DNA from: Bacteroidales bacterium
GTDB lineage: Bacteria > Bacteroidota > Bacteroidia > Bacteroidales > F082
Assembly (NCBI GenBank): GCA_016281295.1
Contig: JAEEII010000276.1
Coordinates: forward strand, 1 to 23,759
Reading direction: 5' to 3'
Length of the DNA stretch: 23,759 nucleotides
Shown here: piece by piece, positions 8,485-16,623 of the stretch
How the letters are laid out: each line of letters begins with the position of its first letter
Position numbering within the stretch: the first letter of the stretch is position 1
Position numbers and translations under genes: made by a program
Notes under the pieces: model-generated
Told to the model about the DNA's origin: nothing
What the model saw: the letters and a program-made list of their open reading frames with translations, nothing else
Database searches by the model: none

Positions 8485-8889
8485 TTACCACTCTTCAGCC
8501 CAACCGTCGCCATAGTCGAAGTCGTCGTCATCGTCTTCTGGTTCTTCTTTATAGGAGTCATCCGCCATAGGTTTGACCCATTTGCGGAAGTTGGAGGAAG
8601 CGATGGCCATGATTTCGCCATCCTTCTCGGGTGAGACAGCGATGTCAATCTCGTCCCGGGACAGCTCTTTCAACCAAACGGCGAGTTCGGAGAAGCCCAT
8701 GTCGGTAACCTCATAGTCTTCCCAATCCGCCACTGCGGCCTTTTGGGCTTTTTCCTCTGATTCCCAAACAGGGATATAAGAGTTGCCTTCTGAGTCTTCG
8801 AGCATAGCAAACATGCCGGTCATCGCCTCAAGCAGCCACACCTTGCGGGTTGCGCTGATGGTTTCAAGAAAGGATTCAAGAGTGTTCAT
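8485..8889 (-). CDS. DUF2750 family protein with an acidic tail
   Basis: This 134-residue protein has no signal peptide or membrane segment, so it is probably cytoplasmic. The core (about 1-108) resembles DUF2750: a helix, then WLLEAMTGMFAMLEDSEGNSYIPVWESEEKAQKAA with the family's IPVW strand, and AIASSNFRKWV near the end. The C-terminus is unusually acidic and aromatic, with an EPEDDDDDFDYGDGW stretch before the final residues. No function is established for the family as far as I know. It lies between yidC (5 nt upstream) and trkH (9 nt downstream) on the same strand, so it is very likely cotranscribed with two membrane-protein genes. A regulatory or assembly link to either is only a guess. 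Confidence 0.8.
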   Translation of the reverse strand: MNTLESFLETISATRKVWLLEAMTGMFAMLEDSEGNSYIPVWESEEKAQKAAVADWEDYEVTDMGFSELAVWLKELSRDEIDIAVSPEKDGEIMAIASSNFRKWVKPMADDSYKEEPEDDDDDFDYGDGWAEEW

Positions 8890-8894
8890 ATCAA

Positions 8895-10847
8895 TCAGCG
8901 TTTAGCGTTTCTCAATTGTTGTTGCTGCGCTTTCTGCGCCGCCTCAAGACGTTGCTGGAATCGTGATTTCTTCACAGGCTTTTTCTTGTTCTCTTCGATC
9001 GTCGCACGCACCTTGTCCTCATCAATCATCTTGCGGAAGACAAACATCTGGATGAAGGTGATGATGTTGGCGAGCATATAATAATAGCTCAAACCGGCGG
9101 AATAGCTGTTGAAGATACCCAAGAACAAGATAGGCATGAGATACATCATGATTTTCATGCCTTTCATCTGTGGATTGGCAGTCACGTCCATCTGTTTGTT
9201 ATTCACGTATGTATAGATGAAAGTCGTGACAGTCATCAGCAAGCAGAAGAGGCTCACGTGGTCACCATAACCCGGGATGTTGAAAGGCAAGTCCAGGATG
9301 CTGTCGTAGGTGGAAAGGTCTTCCGCCCAAAGGAAGGACTGCTGACGCAACTCGATGGACGACGGGAAGAAACGGAACACGGCGATAAGGATCGGGAACT
9401 GGAGCAACATGGGGATACAACCCGAGGTAGGGCTGGCTCCCGCTTGTTTCTGCAAGTTCATGATGGCCTGTTGTTTCTTCATGGCATCCTCTTCTTTGGG
9501 ATATTTCGCATTGATGGCCTCCATCTCAGGCTTCAGCACGCGGGTAATAGCGGATGATTTGTACGATTTGAAGGCAATCGGGAACAACAGAATCTTGATA
9601 AGAATCGTCAAAATCAAAATCACAATACCATAGTTCCAGCCGTATGATCCCAGCCAGTCAAACACATAGATGACGACGTAGTTGATCCAGCGAATCAAGA
9701 AGAAATTACCCACATCGATCTGACGCTGTAAGTTCAGATGATACTTACGCAGGGTCTTGAAATGGTTAGGCCCGAAATAGAACGACATGGGGAAATCGTT
9801 GACATCCTCATTCACATTATAGGGGATCTCCATACTTGAGAACATGGACTTCAGATACTTGGGATTCCCCTCATGATCGTTGTTCACGCCCATCTTAGCG
9901 CTGGAGAAACCATTTTTAGCGACGATGACATTACAGAAGAAACGCTCTTTAAACGACACCCAGTTGAGTTTGGTGTTGACCGTCTCTTCCTTTTTTCTGC
10001 GATCATCGACACGATCCACGTCCGTTTCGTTCAGAGGCTTGTAATAGACGGTGGTGTTGATGAACCGGTCCACATCTTTCTCATGCTGAAGCAGATCCAC
10101 CTTCCAATCCAGGTTCAAATAGTTGACATTGTTGGCGATGATGTCCTTCAGTCCCACGGTGCGGAGGTTGCAGTCGAACATATAGTTGTCGTAAGGAATC
10201 GTGTAAACGTATTCCAGATATTGTCCTTCGGCAGGCTGTGCATCAAGGCCTTCGGCGTATGCCCTTAGGGTGAAGACGACGCTGTCGCCTTCGCCCACAG
10301 TGATATGATCACTTGTGCAAGGTTGTCCATTCAGGAAGGGTTGAAAAAACAGCTGTGAGGTGTTGATGATACGGTTGTTGGCGAAGAACGACAAGTCGAA
10401 CAACGCGGTCTCAGGGTCGAAGCTGAGCAATGGCATTGTGTCGTAGGTCTTATAGTCCTTCAGTTCCACTTCTTTGATGAAGCCGCCTTTACTGGAGAAC
10501 ACAATTCTTTGCAGTTTGTTCTCCACTGTCCAATAGTGTTCTTGGCCTTCGGCTGCTGAGGCGAACGCGCCGTATTTGTCATGTCTGATTCGATATTGCT
10601 CGGCGGCCATGCTGGAAGAGTCCATGGCGACGGTTGTGGCAGCCAAGGCCTGGGTCTCTGCAAGTTTTTTTTGTTCTTCAGCAAGCCGTATTGAATCAAG
10701 GATGGCGGCCTCTTGGCGCGCCATCCTGATGGAGTCTTGAATCCGTTTTTGCTCGGCGATTTCTTCTTGGGAAGGTTGCATCCACCACATCCACCCAAAC
10801 AGAATCGCCGCAATGAGGATAAAACCAATAAGTGATGATTTGTTCAT
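8895..10847 (-). CDS. yidC: Membrane protein insertase YidC
   Basis: This 650-residue Oxa1/YidC/Alb3 insertase integrates and folds inner-membrane proteins alone or with SecYEG. Layout: N-terminal membrane anchor (about 5-23, rich in Trp at WMWWM), a short coiled segment rich in E/Q/A, a large periplasmic beta domain (about 85-350), and the conserved C-terminal insertase region from about 380, with LLFPIAFKSYKSS, the cytoplasmic hairpin rich in K/E and Q, SGCIPMLLQFPILIAVFRFFPSSIELRQ, and later transmembrane helices. The tail after about 610 is strongly basic (KKPVKKSRFQQRLEAAQKAQ), as in YidC forms thought to contact ribosomes. The length is normal for Bacteroidota. It follows the GAPDH gene after 30 nt, and DUF2750 and trkH follow it closely. 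Confidence 0.97.
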   Translation of the reverse strand: MNKSSLIGFILIAAILFGWMWWMQPSQEEIAEQKRIQDSIRMARQEAAILDSIRLAEEQKKLAETQALAATTVAMDSSSMAAEQYRIRHDKYGAFASAAEGQEHYWTVENKLQRIVFSSKGGFIKEVELKDYKTYDTMPLLSFDPETALFDLSFFANNRIINTSQLFFQPFLNGQPCTSDHITVGEGDSVVFTLRAYAEGLDAQPAEGQYLEYVYTIPYDNYMFDCNLRTVGLKDIIANNVNYLNLDWKVDLLQHEKDVDRFINTTVYYKPLNETDVDRVDDRRKKEETVNTKLNWVSFKERFFCNVIVAKNGFSSAKMGVNNDHEGNPKYLKSMFSSMEIPYNVNEDVNDFPMSFYFGPNHFKTLRKYHLNLQRQIDVGNFFLIRWINYVVIYVFDWLGSYGWNYGIVILILTILIKILLFPIAFKSYKSSAITRVLKPEMEAINAKYPKEEDAMKKQQAIMNLQKQAGASPTSGCIPMLLQFPILIAVFRFFPSSIELRQQSFLWAEDLSTYDSILDLPFNIPGYGDHVSLFCLLMTVTTFIYTYVNNKQMDVTANPQMKGMKIMMYLMPILFLGIFNSYSAGLSYYYMLANIITFIQMFVFRKMIDEDKVRATIEENKKKPVKKSRFQQRLEAAQKAQQQQLRNAKR

Positions 10848-10877
10848 CTAAACTTCTTACTTCTGTCTTCTGACATC

Positions 10878-12335
10878 TTAATAATAACGGTAACTCTTCA
10901 CTTCTCCGATATGTCTGGCGAGACGGATCACTTGGTTGCTGTAGCCGAACTCGTTGTCGTACCACAGATAGAGGATCACGGTCTTGCCGTCAGCGGACAC
11001 CTTAGTGGCGGGAGCGTCGAAGATGCAGGCGCAGGAGTCGCCGATGCCGTCGGAAGAGACGAACTCGGTATTCTGGCTGAAGCGGATCTGCTCAATCAAA
11101 TTACCTTCGAGGCAGGCGACGCGGAAGGCTTCGTTGACTTCTTCAACGGTGGTCTCACGTTCAAGGTCCAAGGCGAGCACTGCCAGTGACACATCCGGCG
11201 TAGGAACGCGGACGGCGTTGCTGGTGAGTTTGCCTTTCAGTGCCGGGATGGCCTTGGCGGCAGCTTTGCCAGCACCCGTCTCAGTGATCACCATATTCAA
11301 GGCGGCGGAACGTCCACGGCGCTCTTTCTTGTGGTAGTTATCCAGCAAGTTCTGGTCGTTGGTGTAGCTGTGGATGGTCTCGATATGGCCTTTCACGATG
11401 CCGAAGTTGTTCATCATGACTTCCAGACCAGGAACGATGGCGTTGGTAGTGCAGGAAGCAGCGGAGAAGATCTTCTCATTCTTCAGGTCGAGCGTGTCTT
11501 GGTTGACGCCGTACACCACATTCGGGATGTCACCCTTGCCAGGAGCGGTGAGCAGCACTTTGCTGACACCTTTGGCCTTGAGATGACGTTCCAGGGACTC
11601 TCTGTCACGGAATGCGCCCGTGTTGTCGATCAACAGCGCATCATGGATCCCGTAGGCTTCATAGTCGAGATCCTCAGGATTCTTGGCTTCCAAGAAGAGA
11701 ATCTTCTGGCCGTTGACTTCCATGGCATTCTCCTCAATCAGCGGACGGCACACACCGTGGAAATAACGGTGCACAGAGTCAGTGCGGAACAGGTTGATAC
11801 GTTTGGCGATGTCCTCCGGTGAGTTCTTGCGGGTGACGATGGCGCGGACACGCAAAGCGGAGCCGTTGCCAGCCATCTCCGTCATCTCACGGCAGAGAAT
11901 ACGACCGATACGACCGAAACCATAAAGAATCACATCCTGCACCTTGTTGCTACGCGGAAGGGCATCGATGATATAGCTAAGTTTGTCACGCACAAAAGCA
12001 GTGATGTTGTTGTCATATTTTTCACGCTCGTCCGTCCATTCAGAGTTCAAACGTCCGATATCAATACGGGCTGGAGCGAGATTCTCAGCGAGAAGCGCTT
12101 TTGCAATCAACAGTGAGTCCTGCACACGGACGGGCTTGCCCAACACAGCCTCAGCACGGAGATGCTTGTTCAAGATCTTTCCTGAACCACGGTTCACCAA
12201 AAGGGAACGGAGAAGAATCAGTTCAACAGACTTGTCATACCAAAGTTTGCCGACGATGTTGATCAATTCGTTAGCGGCTTTTTCATTCTCATTCCAGAGT
12301 TTCAATGAGCTTTCGTAATTATCCATGGTAATCAT
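10878..12335 (-). CDS. Glyceraldehyde-3-phosphate dehydrogenase, long form
   Basis: This 485-residue NAD(P)-dependent enzyme interconverts glyceraldehyde 3-phosphate and 1,3-bisphosphoglycerate in glycolysis or gluconeogenesis. The Rossmann motif ILYGFGRIGR starts only at about residue 136. The catalytic Cys is Cys295 in SAASCTTNA, followed by the catalytic His in IETIHSYTNDQNLLDNYHK, and the C-terminus has WYDNEFGYSNQV. Classical GAPDH is about 335 residues, so this protein carries an extra N-terminal helical domain of roughly 130 residues. I know of a long GAPDH subfamily (about 475-485 residues) in Bacteroidota and some gammaproteobacteria that fits this. The start may be 12335 (MITMDNYES) or the ATG at 12326 (MDNYES). 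A well-placed promoter lies at 12363-12394. It is probably the first gene of the yidC-DUF2750-trkH transcript. Confidence 0.93.
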   Translation of the reverse strand: MITMDNYESSLKLWNENEKAANELINIVGKLWYDKSVELILLRSLLVNRGSGKILNKHLRAEAVLGKPVRVQDSLLIAKALLAENLAPARIDIGRLNSEWTDEREKYDNNITAFVRDKLSYIIDALPRSNKVQDVILYGFGRIGRILCREMTEMAGNGSALRVRAIVTRKNSPEDIAKRINLFRTDSVHRYFHGVCRPLIEENAMEVNGQKILFLEAKNPEDLDYEAYGIHDALLIDNTGAFRDRESLERHLKAKGVSKVLLTAPGKGDIPNVVYGVNQDTLDLKNEKIFSAASCTTNAIVPGLEVMMNNFGIVKGHIETIHSYTNDQNLLDNYHKKERRGRSAALNMVITETGAGKAAAKAIPALKGKLTSNAVRVPTPDVSLAVLALDLERETTVEEVNEAFRVACLEGNLIEQIRFSQNTEFVSSDGIGDSCACIFDAPATKVSADGKTVILYLWYDNEFGYSNQVIRLARHIGEVKSYRYY

Positions 12336-12362
12336 TTTTAATGTTAACGTAATTTAGTTGCG

Positions 12363-12394
12363 CAAAGGTAGGAAATAATTCAGAGCAAAACAAA
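12363..12394 (-). promoter_or_regulatory. Promoter of the GAPDH gene
   Basis: Minus-strand TACCTTTG (12363-12370) with TTTG (12391-12394) 20 bp upstream fits the Bacteroidota primary sigma consensus closely. The predicted start near 12357 gives a 22-31 nt leader, depending on which ATG is used. Confidence 0.7.
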
Positions 12395-12420
12395 CTTTCG
12401 ACAAAAATAATGAAAAGGAA

Positions 12421-12843
12421 TCATTCCGAATCCACTTCGACGGGGAAAGAGATGGTGTTATTCGCAGGCTCGATGCTGAGGACGCTGTCAACGACATATT
12501 TACTCATGCCACGCCAAGGCAACGCCCCAAGGTATTCCTTGTAATGCAACTCCACGTGTTTCCCTGCGCAACGTTCCAGTTGACGAGCCACCGATTCTTC
12601 CTTGACGGAAAAGTTGAACTCGTTCGATTGGATGGTCGATGTGCTGTTTTTCGAGTTATATCCAGCTTGGATCAAACGACCCTCGTAGGTCTTGAAGATG
12701 TACCCTTTATAAACAAAGAAATTCATCTCCCCGGCTTTCACGCCACTGCCAAAGACGAAATAAAACTTAAAGAAAAACCATCCCGCCAAAGCCAGTATCG
12801 CTAAGATGCCGATGCCTAAAAAAATTTTACTTGATTTTTTCAT
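12421..12843 (-). CDS. Conserved hypothetical membrane-anchored protein
   Basis: This 140-residue protein starts MKKSSKIFLGIGILAILAL: a basic N-terminus and one hydrophobic segment (about 8-32), then an extracytoplasmic domain of about 105 residues. The domain begins AGEMNFFVYKGYIFKTYEGRLIQ and includes a single Cys (RCAGKHVELHYKEY). I recall small Bacteroidota proteins with the same KGY-F-KTYEG-L-Q pattern that databases sometimes label 6-phosphogluconate dehydrogenase. Nothing here supports that enzyme, since there is no nucleotide fold and the protein is too short. The frame is open further upstream, but the Met at 12843 is the only start that gives a normal anchor. It lies 50 nt downstream of sodB on the same strand and may be cotranscribed with it. 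Confidence 0.75.
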   Translation of the reverse strand: MKKSSKIFLGIGILAILALAGWFFFKFYFVFGSGVKAGEMNFFVYKGYIFKTYEGRLIQAGYNSKNSTSTIQSNEFNFSVKEESVARQLERCAGKHVELHYKEYLGALPWRGMSKYVVDSVLSIEPANNTISFPVEVDSE

Positions 12844-12893
12844 TTCAAACCACAATCCAGTCTTGTCAAAAGACCGTTGATTAGGATTAAATG

Positions 12894-13478
12894 TTAAACA
12901 TAATAGGCATTGACGACATCCCAGTTGATAATAGGCCACAAGGCAGCCAGATGATCAGGACGACGATTCTGATAATCAAGATAATAAGCATGTTCCCACA
13001 CATCGAAGGTCAGCAGAGGTTTCAGCCCGCGCTGCACAGGATTGCCCGCGTTAGTCTCCTGAGTGATCACCAGCTTCCCGTCCGCGTCAGCGGAGAGCCA
13101 CACCCAGCCAGAGCCAAACAAAGTGGCTCCTTTCTTCGTGAACTCTTCCTTGAATGCCTCAAAAGAGCCAAACTGTGCCTCGATGGCCTCCCCTATCTTT
13201 CCCACAGGCCGGTTGTCGGCTTTCGGAGCACGGAACTGGGTGAAATACATGTTGTGATTCAGAATCTGACCAGCGTTGTTAAACACGCCGCCTTCGGAGG
13301 TCTTCACGATCTCCTCAAGCGGCATGTCCTCATACTTCGTGCCTTCAATGGCGGCATTCAGGTTGTTGACGTAAGCTTGCAGGTGTTTGCCATGATGGAA
13401 TCCTATAGTCTCTTTGCTAATCACGGGTTCCAAGGCGTCGGCTGCGTAAGGCAGCGAAATCAATTCGTATTTTTTCAT
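12894..13478 (-). CDS. sodB: Fe/Mn superoxide dismutase
   Basis: This 194-residue cytoplasmic enzyme disproportionates superoxide to peroxide and oxygen. The four metal ligands are in place: His28 (GFHHGKH), His75 (ILNHNMYF), Asp159 and His163 (FDVWEHAYY). Gln71 (AGQILNH) occupies the position where Fe-type enzymes carry their active-site Gln, so an iron or cambialistic enzyme is more likely than a strict Mn enzyme. Cambialistic SODs are known in oral and gut Bacteroidales. Length and the C-terminal NRRPDHLAALWPIINWDVV are normal. It has its own promoter at 13518-13525, just beyond the end of rpoD. Its presence suggests an anaerobe or aerotolerant anaerobe that meets oxygen. Confidence 0.96.
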   Translation of the reverse strand: MKKYELISLPYAADALEPVISKETIGFHHGKHLQAYVNNLNAAIEGTKYEDMPLEEIVKTSEGGVFNNAGQILNHNMYFTQFRAPKADNRPVGKIGEAIEAQFGSFEAFKEEFTKKGATLFGSGWVWLSADADGKLVITQETNAGNPVQRGLKPLLTFDVWEHAYYLDYQNRRPDHLAALWPIINWDVVNAYYV

Positions 13479-13517
13479 ATTCAGAAAGGTTTTAAACGAT
13501 CATGATTAATTCACCTG

Positions 13518-13525
13518 CAAAGATA
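13518..13525 (-). promoter_or_regulatory. -7 box of sodB
   Basis: Minus-strand TATCTTTG is a consensus TAnnTTTG box. Transcription would start near 13511, about 33 nt before the sodB ATG and just after the rpoD stop. No TTG -33 element is seen at 19-21 bp spacing, so an activator or another sigma factor may contribute. Confidence 0.55.
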
Positions 13526-13531
13526 AAAAAA

Positions 13532-14398
13532 CTATTGATTCATATACATCTGATACAAAGAAGAGCTGGTTCCCGTTTTCAGACGTTTCAGGGCACGGTC
13601 ACGGATCTGACGGGTACGCTCGCGCGAGATGCCAAGATCCAAAGCGATTTCATCCAGCGAATACTCACGGGGAGTACCGATGCCGTAGTACATGTTGATG
13701 ACATGGCGCTCCTTGTCGGTAAGGCAACTCAGAGAACGCTGGATGGCGTTCTGGTTGCTCTCGTTCTCGACGGCCTCATCGGTAGCGACAGAGTCCTGCT
13801 CAACATATACATCGAGGAAGTTACCCTCTTCGTCATCATCCAACGGGGCATCCGTCGAGATCTGACGCATGTTCATCCCCATCAGGCTTTGCACTTTCGC
13901 TTCCGAAAGGTCCATCTCCTTGGCAAGCTCCTCAGCGGAAGGCTTGCGATTGTATTCCTGTTCCAGCATGGCAGCAGTCTTTTTAAGTTTGCTGATAGCG
14001 CCCACCTGGTTCAGGGGAAGACGGATGATGCGAGCCTGTTCCGCCACGGCCTGAAGGATGGACTGACGGATCCACCAGACTGCATACGAGATGAACTTGA
14101 ACCCGCGAGTCTCGTCGAAACGCTGGGCAGCCTTGATCAGTCCCACGTTACCCTCGTTGATCAAATCTTGAAGCGAGAGTCCCTGGTTCTGATACTGTTT
14201 GGCCACCGACACGACAAATCTCAAGTTGGCCCTCACCAGCTGGTCGAGAGCCTTGCGGTCTCCTGCCTTGATACGTTGAGCCAGCTCGACCTCCTCTTCG
14301 GGAGTCACCAAAGGCTCCTTCGCGATGTCCTGAAGGTACTTCTCAAGAGTACCCGCATCACGATTGGTGATGGATTTTGTGATCTTTAACTGTTTCAT
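13532..14398 (-). CDS. rpoD: Primary RNA polymerase sigma factor (sigma-70 family)
   Basis: This 288-residue housekeeping sigma factor directs RNA polymerase to the TTG/TAnnTTTG promoters seen across the window. Parts in order: region 1.2 (about 15-48, LEKYLQDIAKEPLVTPEEE), region 2 (about 52-125) with NLRFVVSVAKQYQNQGL and FDETRGFKFISYAVWWIRQSI for core binding and -7 melting, region 3, an acidic spacer (DAPLDDDEEGN), and region 4 (about 215-285) with the helix-turn-helix YSLDEIALDLGISRERTRQIRDRALKRL. It lacks region 1.1 and the non-conserved region, as is normal for the Bacteroidota primary sigma factor. It begins 29 nt after the HtrA gene and is likely cotranscribed with it. The MKQLKITKS start is typical. 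Confidence 0.96.
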   Translation of the reverse strand: MKQLKITKSITNRDAGTLEKYLQDIAKEPLVTPEEEVELAQRIKAGDRKALDQLVRANLRFVVSVAKQYQNQGLSLQDLINEGNVGLIKAAQRFDETRGFKFISYAVWWIRQSILQAVAEQARIIRLPLNQVGAISKLKKTAAMLEQEYNRKPSAEELAKEMDLSEAKVQSLMGMNMRQISTDAPLDDDEEGNFLDVYVEQDSVATDEAVENESNQNAIQRSLSCLTDKERHVINMYYGIGTPREYSLDEIALDLGISRERTRQIRDRALKRLKTGTSSSLYQMYMNQ

Positions 14399-14427
14399 AA
14401 TCTTCCTTTAAAAATTGATTGTTTTTA

Positions 14428-15909
14428 TTAGTTATAATACTCAAAGTTCATCCTCATGCCGTTCGGATAAACCCCTTCGATATAGGTCTTACGCGAACGT
14501 TTTGAAGCAATGGCCGATTCCAGGTCGTTTTTAGAGGAGACGGCTTTGCCATTAACGGCGGTGATGATGAAGCCTTCCACCCCAGCGCCTTGGAACGCGC
14601 CTTGGCGAATCTCCACAATCTTCAAGCCGCTGTTAATCTTAAGGTTCTTCATCTCCTGTTTCGTAACAGGCTGAAGCACCACACCAAAGGTAGCGTTGTA
14701 GAAGCTATCGCCTTTTTTGACCACCTCAGTGGAACCCGACTCATTGAGCAACCCGACGGTATAGGTGCGGGCGTTCCCGTTACGGATAATTTCCACCTCC
14801 ACCTCGTCGCCAGGACGGTATTGACGGACCACCTCCAGAAGCTGTGTCGTGGTGTTGATCTCGTTATTGTTGATACGGGTCATGACATCACCGGCTTTGA
14901 TACCAGCCTTTTCTGCAGCGCCATCACTGACAACATCCGCGACATAAACACCTTTGATGTCTTTCATGCCAGCCTTGTCAGCCTTATCCGCATCCATCTC
15001 CTGAGGATAGATGCCGATGTAAGCACGTTGGGTCTCACCATACATCAAGAGGTCATCGACCACCTTGCGTACGATGTTGGAAGGGATGGCGAAAGAATAG
15101 CCCTCGTATGATCCCGTATGGGAAGCGATGGCCGCATTGATTCCGATGAGTTCGCCACGGGTGTTGACCAGAGCACCACCACTGTTGCCACGGTTCACAG
15201 CCGCATCCGTCTGGATAAAGGATTCCACATTACTGCCTTCACCCAAGATGCCGATATTTCTGGCTTTAGCGCTCACAATACCAGCGGTCACGGTAGAAGT
15301 CAGGTTGAAAGGATTACCTACAGCCAGCACCCACTCGCCTACTTTCACCTTGTCGGAGTCGCCGAACACCAAATAGTCGAAATCGCTTCCTTCCACTTTG
15401 ATCAACGCAAGGTCGGAAGAAGGATCCGTACCCACGATGACAGCTTGACGCACCACCTTATTATTAAAGGTGACCTCCACCTCGTCAGCACCTTCCACCA
15501 CGTGGTTGTTCGTCACGATGTAACCATCAGGAGAAAGCACCACACCAGAGCCGTAAGCCACCATGGTGTTGCTTTGAGACTGGCCCGGAATGCCATAAAG
15601 ATGTTCCAGAAAAGCACCAAAGAAATCATTATACGAAGCACTTTTCTGAACGATGGTAGTCTTGATATGCACCACGGCATTGACACTTGCCTCTGCCGCA
15701 TTCACAAAATCAGGAGTGTTTTCCGTGGGGAGAAAAGCCGCGCGATGCACTTGTGCCGCAGGCTGAACTTGCTCTACCACAGTGTTTTGTTCGTTGTTTG
15801 CAACGTCTTCTGAAACTGTCTTTTCATTGCATGCCACCATTCCAAAAAGGGCGACAGCAAGGCTGACCGACTTCATAGCGGTCATCATCATTCTGTTAAC
15901 ACGCATCAT
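14428..15909 (-). CDS. degQ: HtrA/Deg-family periplasmic serine protease, lipoprotein type
   Basis: This 493-residue protease/chaperone handles misfolded envelope proteins. The catalytic triad is visible: His136 (TNNHVV), Asp166 (DPSSDLALI) and Ser243 (NRGNSGGAL). Two PDZ domains follow (about 290-385, with GVYVADVVSDGAAEKAGIKAGDV, and about 400-490, which is more divergent). The N-terminus has a hydrophobic segment ending in FGMVAC (Cys27), which looks like a lipobox. The mature protein would then be lipid-anchored rather than soluble as in E. coli DegP/DegQ. The exact start is uncertain because Met1, 2, 7, 8, 9 and 12 are all possible. The long mature N-terminus rich in Asn, Glu and Val may be a tether. 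It lies directly upstream of rpoD, an order I recall from other Bacteroidales. Confidence 0.93.
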   Translation of the reverse strand: MMRVNRMMMTAMKSVSLAVALFGMVACNEKTVSEDVANNEQNTVVEQVQPAAQVHRAAFLPTENTPDFVNAAEASVNAVVHIKTTIVQKSASYNDFFGAFLEHLYGIPGQSQSNTMVAYGSGVVLSPDGYIVTNNHVVEGADEVEVTFNNKVVRQAVIVGTDPSSDLALIKVEGSDFDYLVFGDSDKVKVGEWVLAVGNPFNLTSTVTAGIVSAKARNIGILGEGSNVESFIQTDAAVNRGNSGGALVNTRGELIGINAAIASHTGSYEGYSFAIPSNIVRKVVDDLLMYGETQRAYIGIYPQEMDADKADKAGMKDIKGVYVADVVSDGAAEKAGIKAGDVMTRINNNEINTTTQLLEVVRQYRPGDEVEVEIIRNGNARTYTVGLLNESGSTEVVKKGDSFYNATFGVVLQPVTKQEMKNLKINSGLKIVEIRQGAFQGAGVEGFIITAVNGKAVSSKNDLESAIASKRSRKTYIEGVYPNGMRMNFEYYN

Positions 15910-15998
15910 TCTATCAGTTAATTGTTGGTTATTCTTCTCAATTTATTTTGGTCTTCTTCATTAATGCACTTTTTTCGCCTTTATTGTCTCGAAAAGTG

Positions 15999-16006
15999 TA
16001 TTTTTG
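15999..16006 (+). promoter_or_regulatory. Candidate -7 box for the GNAT-mltG-pgm operon
   Basis: TATTTTTG matches TAnnTTTG and would give a leader of about 78 nt before the ATG at 16090. The only nearby TTG (15984-15986) is just 12 bp upstream, so the -33 element is poor. A loose dyad (15970-15979 with 16006-16015) surrounds the box. No matching -7 box was found for the divergent HtrA gene in this 180-bp interval. Confidence 0.35.
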
Positions 16007-16089
16007 GCAAAAAAATCCAAGAGATTGTAAAACATCAAATAATATGCCACACTAATATTTATACCCATCCAAAACAACAAAAAAATACT

Positions 16090-16623
16090 ATGTTTATCAC
16101 AGATGACAAAATGTCACTTCGCATCGCCGAACCAGAAGATGCCGACTTGATCTACAGTTGGGAAAACGACCGAAGAATATGGCGGGTCAGCGAGACCTAC
16201 GCCCCCACCTCACGTTTCCAAATCGAGCAATTTCTCCTGAGCAATGGCGACCTGGTCACCAACAAGCAAATGCGGTTGATGATTCACATCCTGCCAGCGA
16301 CCTCCCCTGTCGGATGTGTTGACCTCTTCGACTACGACCCCATCAACGAAAGGGTCGGTGTTGGCATCTTGATTGACGAAGCCCACCGGCACCAAGGCTA
16401 TGCCTCACAAGCCATCACACTGCTTTTGGACTATCTGTTCAACGATGTCATGGTCCACCAAGTCCATTGCCTCATCGATGAGACCAACCTCGCCAGCCAG
16501 CAGCTCTTTCAAGGGTTGGGTTTCCAATATGGCGGTAAAAGAAAAGACTGGATCAAAACCCCAAAAGGATTCATCGACGCCCTGTTTTATCAATTCATCA
16601 ACCCCTCACATCTTGCCCAATGA
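16090..16623 (+). CDS. GNAT family N-acetyltransferase
   Basis: This 177-residue acetyl-CoA-dependent acetyltransferase resembles the Acetyltransf_3 (RimJ/RimL/SpeG-like) group. Motif A appears as VGVGILIDEAHRHQGYASQA, where the HRHQGYA run is the acetyl-CoA pyrophosphate loop, and motif B as IDETNLASQQLFQGLGFQYGG. The substrate cannot be read from the sequence. The frame is open upstream to 15922, but the ATG at 16090, after an A-rich stretch, gives the usual N-terminus. The ATG at 16111 (MSLRIAEPED) is an alternative. Its stop overlaps the mltG start by 4 bp (ATGA, 16620-16623), so the two are translationally coupled. Confidence 0.87.
   Translation: MFITDDKMSLRIAEPEDADLIYSWENDRRIWRVSETYAPTSRFQIEQFLLSNGDLVTNKQMRLMIHILPATSPVGCVDLFDYDPINERVGVGILIDEAHRHQGYASQAITLLLDYLFNDVMVHQVHCLIDETNLASQQLFQGLGFQYGGKRKDWIKTPKGFIDALFYQFINPSHLAQ

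Noticed and set aside
12860..12874. Short hairpin between sodB and the small membrane-anchored gene
   Set aside because: It has only 5 bp of stem with a 5-nt loop and no T-tract, so it is too weak to call a terminator.
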